Part shown: positions 34,723 through 40,530 of the stretch, piece by piece
How positions within the stretch are numbered: position 1 is the stretch's first letter
How the letters are laid out: the number at the start of each line of letters is the position of its first letter
Source: JBGZFC01 sp041846575
GTDB taxonomy: Bacteria > Bacteroidota > Bacteroidia > Bacteroidales > Dysgonomonadaceae
NCBI GenBank assembly: GCA_041846575.1
Contig: JBGZFC010000004.1
Coordinates: forward strand, 1 to 40,530
Reading direction: 5' to 3'
DNA length: 40,530 nt
The notes under the pieces: model-generated
Told to the model about the DNA's origin: nothing
Databases searched by the model: none
Seen by the model: the letters and a program-made list of their open reading frames with translations, nothing else
Position numbers and translations under genes: made by a program

Positions 34723-35526
34723 TTAAAATCTATATCCAACGGACAGTGCCATTCTGATAAATGCCCACGGGCTTTTTATGTTTGCTTGTACAGAATGTTC
34801 ATCCACGGTAACACCTTCAGATTTTATAAAATTTGAATTGTTAATTTCTTCTTCAATCTCTTTTTTCAAATTGGCTTGCTCTTGTTCCGATAGTGGGCGA
34901 GAGGTGAACCCATTTAAAGTTCCTCTATTGGTACCGTAATGTGCTCCTATAATAGTCCAATCGAGTGTGATATTCTTATTCTTTCCAAGTAACCATTGTG
35001 CTCCAATGATAGCACCAACACTATGTGTGATTAGTTTACCGTCAAGAGTTATATTTTGATAGTTGCCGTCAAGAGCTATATTTTGATAGTTGTAGTTATC
35101 GCTTTGATATTCAGTAGTTAGTTTGTAAGTATTAAAACGTTCATATTTGTAATACTGACCTATATAAAAACCTCTTCCATATCCCGAATTACTTAAGTAA
35201 AAGCGAATTTCAGGCGTAAAAGCAAAAGAGTTAACCTGTATATCTTTTACAATTTTCTCTTCAGTAAATATTCCAATAAAAGGAATACTACCCTTAGGCA
35301 TAAAGTTTATTCCCAATACAGCGCTAATGTTTTTGTTAATAACACGTTCGCCATAAAATCCGAAGTTGCGTGTAATCCACCCCAGCGTGTTGGCTTTGAT
35401 GATGGTCTTCCCGTCGAGCAGTGCAGCTTCGTTCATATTCCATGGTTGGTCATTAATTTCTTGTGCGGTTGCGATATCAACAGACAATAAACTTATTGTC
35501 ACGAAGATTAGTAAAGTCTTTTTCAT
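34723..35526 (-). CDS. Outer-membrane beta-barrel-like protein with internal repeat
   Basis: 267 residues with a signal peptide (1-21, ending ATA followed by QEINDQ). The sequence then alternates strands and polar loops: IKANTLGWITRNFGFYGERV, FTPEIRFYLSN, GFYIGQYYKYERF, and a terminal FIRMALSVGYRF with the final Phe typical of barrels. The opening resembles the DUF3575 style (host- or stress-related small barrels of Bacteroides). A nine-residue unit is doubled in one loop (YQNIALDGN, YQNITLDGK). A helical insert rich in Glu and Asn (about 218-238) precedes the last strand. Function is unknown. Confidence 0.7.
   Translation of the reverse strand: MKKTLLIFVTISLLSVDIATAQEINDQPWNMNEAALLDGKTIIKANTLGWITRNFGFYGERVINKNISAVLGINFMPKGSIPFIGIFTEEKIVKDIQVNSFAFTPEIRFYLSNSGYGRGFYIGQYYKYERFNTYKLTTEYQSDNYNYQNIALDGNYQNITLDGKLITHSVGAIIGAQWLLGKNKNITLDWTIIGAHYGTNRGTLNGFTSRPLSEQEQANLKKEIEEEINNSNFIKSEGVTVDEHSVQANIKSPWAFIRMALSVGYRF
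35036..35089 (-). repeat. 27-bp tandem duplication inside the barrel gene
   Basis: Units 35036-35062 and 35063-35089 differ at two bases. The reading frame is kept and adds nine residues to a surface-type loop. Confidence 0.85.
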
Positions 35527-35820
35527 TGTTTTTTATTTTAATTTAGATTAATGCCTGTAAATTTAATTTAATTATTTTGAATATCAAAGAAAATACATTT
35601 TTTATTACTATCTGATAAAGAATATCATTGTTGTCGTGATAGTATTATTTTATCTGACGGCAATTATATAAATATTTACTAACCCCAACGTAATAAAATT
35701 TTCAAAATTCAGAAAATCCTGTATAACCTACAAACAAGTGCACAAAAGCAGACAAATAGAAATTTTTGAAAACATTCTTCTTCAGTATAACTTACGGTTA
35801 TCCTTGATAATAGATATATA

Positions 35821-35854
35821 TTTGTGCCTGTTATTCAAAAAAAAGGTACATTTG
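35821..35854 (+). promoter_or_regulatory. Promoter of the YeiH-type transporter gene
   Basis: TTTG (35821-35824) and TACATTTG (35847-35854), with a 22-bp spacer, match the Bacteroidota promoter pattern. A second -7 match, TATATTTG, lies at 35817-35824. Both precede the ATG at 35875, so the in-frame GTG at 35824 is unlikely to be a start. Apart from this, 35527-35820 holds nothing recognisable. Confidence 0.55.
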
Positions 35855-35874
35855 CAAGAAAAAAAAAGTATTAT

Positions 35875-36822
35875 ATGAAAAGTAAAAATCCCTCGAACTT
35901 AATGGAGACCATAAGAAGTAGCCAATGGTTCTATTCCATTGTCATAGCACTCTGTTTTATGCCGTTTATTTCGCCTGCCATAGCGTTATTGATTGGCTTG
36001 GTATTTTCATTTATCGGTATTAAGCACGACAGTTTGCACAAATACACATCAAAAACTTTGCAAGCATCCATTGTTTTAATGGGATTTGGCATGAGCCTGA
36101 GCGATGTAATTGTATCATCGAAAACAGGATTTATAGAGACTATTATCTCTGTAACCGTTGTAATGTTTTTAGGCATTGCTCTTGGAAAACTATTAAAAGT
36201 AGAGAAAAACACATCACTACTGATTGCATCGGGCACAGCTATTTGTGGTGGAAGTGCCATTGCTGCCGTTGCTCCAATTATTAACAGCAAAAACTATCAA
36301 ATATCATTCGCTCTGATTGTGGTTTTCGTGCTTAATGCCGTAGCACTATTCATATTTCCCATTATTGGACACAGATTAGGACTAAGTCAGGAGACGTTTG
36401 GCAATTGGGCTGCCATAGCCATTCACGACACAAGCTCGGTAGTTGGTGCCGGAGCTATTTACGGTGAAAAAGCTCTGCAAGTAGCCGCCACGGTAAAACT
36501 TATACGTGCATTATGGATTATTCCGCTATCGCTGATAATTGCTTTTGTAAATAAATCGGACGACAAAAAATCAATCAAAATTCCGTGGTTTATCTTATTT
36601 TTCGTGTTAGTCATTATTTTCGCCAATATATTCCCGTCTATGCAAAGCAGTTACGACCATTTCAATTGGCTCGGTCATCGCGGTATGGTAGTGGCTCTAT
36701 TTCTTATCGGTTCTAATATTACCGTTAGCGAAATCAGAAAATCGGGTTCGCGAAGTTTTGCTCTCGGCATATTGTTGTGGATGGTAATTGCTGTAGGTTC
36801 GCTATTTTTCTTGACGTTGTAA
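35875..36822 (+). CDS. YeiH/UPF0324 family membrane transporter
   Basis: 315 residues with eight to ten hydrophobic segments. Family signatures are SKTLQASIVLMGFGMSLSDV, the glycine-rich ASGTAICGGSAIAAVAP, and IAIHDTSSVVGAGAIYGEKA with the charged ATVKLIRALW helix following. Members are annotated as putative sulfate exporters, but substrates are not well established. The ATG at 35875 was chosen over the upstream GTG because of the promoter evidence. Its stop is followed by 239 bp without a gene, holding the next promoter. Confidence 0.9.
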   Translation: MKSKNPSNLMETIRSSQWFYSIVIALCFMPFISPAIALLIGLVFSFIGIKHDSLHKYTSKTLQASIVLMGFGMSLSDVIVSSKTGFIETIISVTVVMFLGIALGKLLKVEKNTSLLIASGTAICGGSAIAAVAPIINSKNYQISFALIVVFVLNAVALFIFPIIGHRLGLSQETFGNWAAIAIHDTSSVVGAGAIYGEKALQVAATVKLIRALWIIPLSLIIAFVNKSDDKKSIKIPWFILFFVLVIIFANIFPSMQSSYDHFNWLGHRGMVVALFLIGSNITVSEIRKSGSRSFALGILLWMVIAVGSLFFLTL

Positions 36823-37013
36823 ATCTTTCCTAAAATCAAGATCAAATTAATGAATTATAAGAGAAAGCAGCATCTTTATTCTTGTGAATAAATAGGTATA
36901 TAAATTAAAGTCAGCAGCCAACGAACACGATCTATACACACCCTCCTAAGGTTGATTGGCAATATTTTTTATGATAAAACAGAAATCATTTCATATTTTT
37001 AAAACTATTATCG

Positions 37014-37021
37014 TATCTTTG
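37014..37021 (+). promoter_or_regulatory. Putative -7 promoter element of the PepSY-like gene
   Basis: TATCTTTG matches TAnnTTTG 41 bp before the ATG at 37062. Confidence 0.5.
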
Positions 37022-37061
37022 GATAAAAATATAGTTGGGGTTTTAATTAATAATAGAAAAA

Positions 37062-37517
37062 ATGAAATTTAAAACGATAGGAATAAGCCTGTTACTGGTT
37101 TCTCTGTTAGCTTTACCTATTTTTGCAGGAGAAGATTTACCTCTTTTAGAAGAGCAAATACCAAAGGTTATAAAAAAATATGTTGCCAAACATTTTCCTA
37201 CACAACAAATTCTTGTGGTCGTGAAAGATGTTGAATTTGGAAGGCTCAACTACAAAAAGGTAAAATATAACGTTGAGCTTGAAGGTGATGTAAAGCTGGA
37301 ATTTGACAAAGGTAAACGCATAAGAAAAATTGAATGTGATTCCGGTTTGCCAAATAGTGTTATCTCAGAAAAAGTTATGATTTACATATCTAAACACTAT
37401 GCTTCGAGTAAAATTACAGAATGGGAACGATACGGAATAATACAGAAATTGAAACTGGACAATGGAGTGTGTCTTCATTTTGATCGCAAAGGAAAATTTG
37501 TAAGAATCTGCAAATAG
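37062..37517 (+). CDS. Exported PepSY-like (BLIP-fold) protein
   Basis: This 151-residue protein has a signal peptide (1-22, ending IFA before GEDLP). Two repeats of the PepSY-like pattern follow. Each has a helix of the type LPEQIPKVIKKYVAKHFP or LPNSVISEKVMIYISKHY, then strands VEFGRLNYKKVKYNVEL and DNGVCLHFDRKGKFVRI. Such small periplasmic proteins often accompany envelope stress or two-component systems in Bacteroidota. No partner is adjacent. Function is unknown. Confidence 0.82.
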   Translation: MKFKTIGISLLLVSLLALPIFAGEDLPLLEEQIPKVIKKYVAKHFPTQQILVVVKDVEFGRLNYKKVKYNVELEGDVKLEFDKGKRIRKIECDSGLPNSVISEKVMIYISKHYASSKITEWERYGIIQKLKLDNGVCLHFDRKGKFVRICK

Positions 37518-37537
37518 ACAATTACATAAGCGTATAT

Positions 37538-37576
37538 ATAAATCACGCACTCAATTTTGGGTGCGTGATTTTTTGT
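37538..37576 (+). terminator. Terminator of the PepSY-like gene
   Basis: AAATCACGCAC (37540-37550) pairs with GTGCGTGATTT (37561-37571), followed by TTTG. The perfect 11-bp stem lies between convergent genes and may act in both directions. Confidence 0.85.
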
Positions 37577-37607
37577 GGTTATATTTCAGAAACAGAATGT
37601 TTTAACA

Positions 37608-38363
37608 TCAATTAGAGTACACTACCATTGTAAATGCAGGTGTTGTGTACAATTGCTTTAGACCCGAGTCATAATATCTAAACTTTATTTTAAGATTTTT
37701 AAGGTCTGAATTTGAACCGGTTGAAGGATAAAGGTCTCTTATATAGCGTAAATTAACTGCAACATAATCTGTAATATCTATAATACTCTCACCCTCACCC
37801 TCAGCAGTTTTAGTCATTATTACATCAATCACATACTCATCTTCAACAGGTTGTGGCTCCAACATATAAAAATCTAATTTTGCCGACGCTTTTTTCTTTC
37901 CTTTAAAAGTGTACTCTATAATCCAATTATCATCAAAAAAAGCATTAGCTGCATCATAATCTGCAGCCGGACGCATTTTAAAAAAAACGGAATCTTCATG
38001 AACTGCAGGAATTTCCTCGCATACTGTCAATGATGACTTATCAATTTTCCCGGAAATATTTGTCAACTCTGCATCATAAACAGTAATATCACCTCCTTCT
38101 ATGAAGCCCATTTTGGTTTCCCAGAAGTAAGAAAGGATATAACATTCACCCAATTGCAAATTATTCTGAATTTCATCTGAAGTTATTGCAAAGAATCCGC
38201 CTATATTCCTGTTGTAAATGCGTGCAATTTGCACACCTTCAGGATTTGTTGTTATATAAGCAAAGTCATTTTCGCCATAAAATTTCTCGTCCCCCATTTT
38301 TATGCAGGAACTAAATGCTAATCCTAAAAGCATAATTGTAAGTAGTAAAACATTTTTTTTCAT
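37608..38363 (-). CDS. Lipoprotein of the sigma/anti-sigma operon, possibly NigD-like
   Basis: This 251-residue protein has a lipoprotein signal ending in the lipobox FSSC (Cys20). The N-terminal part (about 25-110) is rich in beta strands, compatible with an OB-like fold. The second part (about 120-251) also looks all-beta (KLDFYMLEPQPVEDEYVIDV, YVAVNLRYIRDLYP). It is 14 bp downstream of the anti-sigma/barrel fusion and is certainly part of that operon. The two-domain lipoprotein layout recalls NigD-like proteins, which accompany Dma-type systems in Bacteroides, but no diagnostic motif is seen; the name rests on size and context. Confidence 0.6.
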   Translation of the reverse strand: MKKNVLLLTIMLLGLAFSSCIKMGDEKFYGENDFAYITTNPEGVQIARIYNRNIGGFFAITSDEIQNNLQLGECYILSYFWETKMGFIEGGDITVYDAELTNISGKIDKSSLTVCEEIPAVHEDSVFFKMRPAADYDAANAFFDDNWIIEYTFKGKKKASAKLDFYMLEPQPVEDEYVIDVIMTKTAEGEGESIIDITDYVAVNLRYIRDLYPSTGSNSDLKNLKIKFRYYDSGLKQLYTTPAFTMVVYSN

Positions 38364-38377
38364 AAGTTTTCGTTTTA

Positions 38378-39664
38378 TTAATTATTTATATCTATATTAT
38401 ATCTGACTCCAAAACTTATATCTAAAACAGTTTTTTTATCCGAATATATTGTTTTATAATAATTATTGGCATTAAAATAATAAGAACCGCCTATTTTCCC
38501 ATAAAGATTAAATTTATCAATTATCGGATAAGATACTCCCAAACCTACATTCATAGAATATTGAGGTCTTTTTTGTTCTATTTTTGTGGTAACATAATAG
38601 TTTGCGTCTCCACTTTCATTGTTATTTTCTATTGAACGAAATTCTCCTCTAAAGTCCTTTTCAACCATACCTCCAAGCGAAACATAAATATTCATTTTAT
38701 TTAAATTGAAGACATCATAATTAAGCTGTAACGGTATTCCAAAATAATGAAAATGTTGTGTTTCAACATTGTTGTAAAGGTCATTTCTGTTTTTTGCTTT
38801 AGAAAACAAGTAGGTGTAAACCAAGCCGGTTTCTATTGAAAGTCTGTCAATTATATTTTTTGAAAAGGTAAGTCCAAACGACAAAGGCAAAAGATGCTCC
38901 ATTTCTGCAATATTTTTTAACGGCTGTACAGGCGATCCAGGCACACTATTTGCCATGTAATTTGGCCGGTTATACTGTATGTTACGTAATGTCATGGGTG
39001 TATTCACTGTTTTTTGAAATGGTGTTAGTGCTCCTCTTGCGCTTAATGCCAACAATACGGGTTTGTCGCTATTTTTTGTTAATTCATCAAGGATTAAACC
39101 TTTTTCTGCCATTGCAACAAATTCTTGCATACGTCTTTCCGCTTCGGCAGGTGTTATCTGTTTTTGCTCCGTCTCGTTTTTGGCTGAATACTTTTCTTGA
39201 ACATTCGTCGCATGAGTATCTTTTTTATTAATAAACTCATCTAATATGTTTTCAGATTGTATATAAGAAGAAGATGGTTGTTGATTTTTCCTATAATTAT
39301 TAGATTTTTTAGATATTCCTGCAAAAAGTTTTTGTTGAACATATTGAGAATTTCTATCATTTTTTGTACTGTTTTCAATATATTCTTTCTCAATGCCATC
39401 ATTGCCTTCATCAAAAAATTCTTTAGATGTTTGAGCCATATTATTGTTAATATCTTGTGGCGTTTGCAATAACAACAAACTGCCTGCCAATAATAAAGCG
39501 ATAGCGGCAACAGCAACAGAAATGTAGCGACGTCTCAACACCACTATTTTCCTGTTTTGCTCGAGCGTCATCTCAATTCGCTCCCAAGCATTTTCAGCCG
39601 GCGAAACTTCAAAGTCTTGAAATATGGATTGCAGACTCTCTTTTATATTATCGCTTTCTTTCAT
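38378..39664 (-). CDS. Anti-sigma/outer-membrane barrel fusion (Dma-like)
   Basis: 428 residues. A cytoplasmic head (1-45) contains SPAENAWERI and ends in RRR. One inner-membrane helix (47-66) follows, with the Arg cluster on its cytoplasmic side. A polar, Gln/Asn/Lys-rich linker of about 180 residues comes next, including TPAEAERRMQEFV and LSARGALTPF. The C-terminal 175 residues form amphipathic strands (LPLSFGLTFSKN, LSIETGLVYTYLF, MNIYVSLGGMVEK, LDISFGVRYNIDI), enough for an eight-stranded barrel. This is the layout described for dual membrane-spanning anti-sigma factors in B. thetaiotaomicron. It starts 7 bp after the sigma gene stop, its likely target. Confidence 0.8.
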   Translation of the reverse strand: MKESDNIKESLQSIFQDFEVSPAENAWERIEMTLEQNRKIVVLRRRYISVAVAAIALLLAGSLLLLQTPQDINNNMAQTSKEFFDEGNDGIEKEYIENSTKNDRNSQYVQQKLFAGISKKSNNYRKNQQPSSSYIQSENILDEFINKKDTHATNVQEKYSAKNETEQKQITPAEAERRMQEFVAMAEKGLILDELTKNSDKPVLLALSARGALTPFQKTVNTPMTLRNIQYNRPNYMANSVPGSPVQPLKNIAEMEHLLPLSFGLTFSKNIIDRLSIETGLVYTYLFSKAKNRNDLYNNVETQHFHYFGIPLQLNYDVFNLNKMNIYVSLGGMVEKDFRGEFRSIENNNESGDANYYVTTKIEQKRPQYSMNVGLGVSYPIIDKFNLYGKIGGSYYFNANNYYKTIYSDKKTVLDISFGVRYNIDINN

Positions 39665-39671
39665 TAACTCT

Positions 39672-40232
39672 CTAAATATTATTTCTGTTAATTAACTCTT
39701 GAACCTTATTTTGTAAAGAAACTTTTGCTCTGTAATACTGTGAGCGAGAGGCATTCTCTGTAATTCCCAACATCATGGATATATCTTTATGCGACATATT
39801 TTCGAATATGATTAAGTTGAAAACCGTTCTATATCCGTCGGGTAGCTCCTTTATTAATTGTAATATCTCTTCACGACTAATATTTTTTATCTGGAAATCG
39901 TCTTCATCCGACTCTTTTTCTATTTCAAGAGTTTCCACATCAGCAGCGGCATCGAAAATAGTATATTTCTGCTTATCTTTCCGATAATTTTCGACACAAA
40001 TATTAACAAAAATTCTGCGCATCCATCCTTCAAAAGAACCTTTTCCTTCAAATTTTTCTATATGCGTGAAAACCTTTACAAATCCATCGTGCAAAAGATC
40101 ATTGGCGGTATCTCTATCGGCACAATAACGTACACAGATAGCCATCATCTTGGGCGCATAAAGTTCATACAACTCTTTTTGCGCACTACGATTCTGCTTC
40201 TTACATGCCGTTATTAATTGAGATTCTTTCAT
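39672..40232 (-). CDS. ECF RNA polymerase sigma factor
   Basis: 186 residues. Region 2 (about 10-80) contains CVRYCADRDTANDLLHDGFV, KVFTHIEKFEGKGSFEGWMR and RIFVNICVENYRKD. Region 4 (about 125-180) contains LPDGYRTVFNLI and the helix-turn-helix MSHKDISMMLGITENASRSQ. It is distinct in subgroup from the FecI-like factor at 4283. It leads a three-gene operon with the Dma-like regulator and the lipoprotein and probably controls it. Only about 168 bp separate its start from the end of an IS30-type transposase gene. No TAnnTTTG box is seen there, which fits autoregulated ECF promoters. Confidence 0.93.
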   Translation of the reverse strand: MKESQLITACKKQNRSAQKELYELYAPKMMAICVRYCADRDTANDLLHDGFVKVFTHIEKFEGKGSFEGWMRRIFVNICVENYRKDKQKYTIFDAAADVETLEIEKESDEDDFQIKNISREEILQLIKELPDGYRTVFNLIIFENMSHKDISMMLGITENASRSQYYRAKVSLQNKVQELINRNNI

Positions 40233-40400
40233 TATTACCGCTCACACTGTATAGATGAATTTTGAAATAAAACGCTGCATTTAAAACTCAGTTTTTTAAA
40301 TAATTTAATATTTTTTAACCATTTAATTGCTCAAAAACGCTTCTATACATTTTAAATTTTTCATTTTTCTTTTCGACAGTAGCTAAAATAAAACGTAGAT

Positions 40401-40530
40401 TCAAGTATTAAATGCAACATTGTTTGGCAAAGATGCAAAAAATATTTTTTTCGGGTTATCAAAATTTAATTTTTTTCTTGGTCTTTTGTTTAACTCATAT
40501 TGTACTTGCTTAATATCCATTTTGTTATAC
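40401..40530 (-). mobile_element. IS30-type transposase, C-terminal fragment cut by window edge
   Basis: The minus strand from the window edge to the stop at 40401-40403 is one open frame of 42 codons plus the stop. It contains QVQYELNKRPRKKLNF and ends NNVAFNT. The LNxRPRKxLNF motif followed by a short hydrophobic ending is typical of the C-terminus of IS30-family transposases. The catalytic domain would lie to the right of the window. The inverted repeat should fall between 40240 and 40400 but could not be identified with one end only. Confidence 0.72.

Noticed and set aside
40428..40435. CAAAGATG as a minus-strand -7 box for the sigma operon
   Set aside because: It is one base off the consensus and lies within the transposase reading frame, too far from the sigma gene start.
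1..40530. tRNA, rRNA or other structured RNA genes
   Set aside because: No cloverleaf-like or rRNA-like stretch was recognised in the intergenic regions read by eye; a covariance-model scan could not be run.

Overview
The window comes from a low-GC member of the Bacteroidota, most probably order Bacteroidales. Pointers are a fused LpxC/FabZ gene, FecI/FecR signalling paired with STN-domain outer-membrane proteins, several lipoproteins and small beta-barrels, and repeated copies of the phylum's -7 promoter element TAnnTTTG in front of genes. Most of it looks chromosomal. Both edges are cut insertion sequences: an IS5-type transposase N-terminus on the left and an IS30-type transposase C-terminus on the right, both on the minus strand.

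Layout. 1-4100: IS5-type fragment, an M20 dipeptidase, and a lipoprotein with a zinc-metallopeptidase motif. 4111-12115: a block enclosed by an exact 23-bp direct repeat. It holds an ECF sigma factor, a decayed HigB/HigA-like toxin-antitoxin locus, a FecR anti-sigma factor and two paralogous STN/carboxypeptidase-regulatory/beta-barrel proteins, which together read as a cell-surface signalling unit. 12185-20024 (minus): an Fe-type superoxide dismutase with a signal peptide, FtsH, RsfS, agmatine deiminase, then lpxA, lpxC/fabZ and lpxD for lipid A synthesis. 20224-24323: a FtsX/LolE-type permease, a small outer-membrane protein and a frameshifted methionyl-tRNA synthetase. 24535-33418 (plus): a DUF4922-like protein, a tandem Usp-like protein, a TPR protein, MetH and threonine aldolase. 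33419-37517: a dead four-helix-bundle gene, a UPF0316 membrane protein, a small beta-barrel protein, a YeiH-type transporter and a PepSY-like protein. 37608-40232 (minus): an ECF sigma factor, an anti-sigma/beta-barrel fusion and a lipoprotein.

The two most interesting regions are both envelope-crossing sigma systems. The right-hand one resembles the dual membrane-spanning anti-sigma (Dma) systems described in Bacteroides thetaiotaomicron: one polypeptide has a short cytoplasmic head, one inner-membrane helix, a long polar linker and an eight-strand-sized barrel. The left-hand one uses the classical separate sigma, FecR and STN-receptor parts, but has been interrupted by a broken toxin-antitoxin locus and has a two-copy receptor with near-identical signalling domains. 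Several frame breaks lie in or near homopolymers (metG, higA, higB), so sequencing error should be considered beside real decay.
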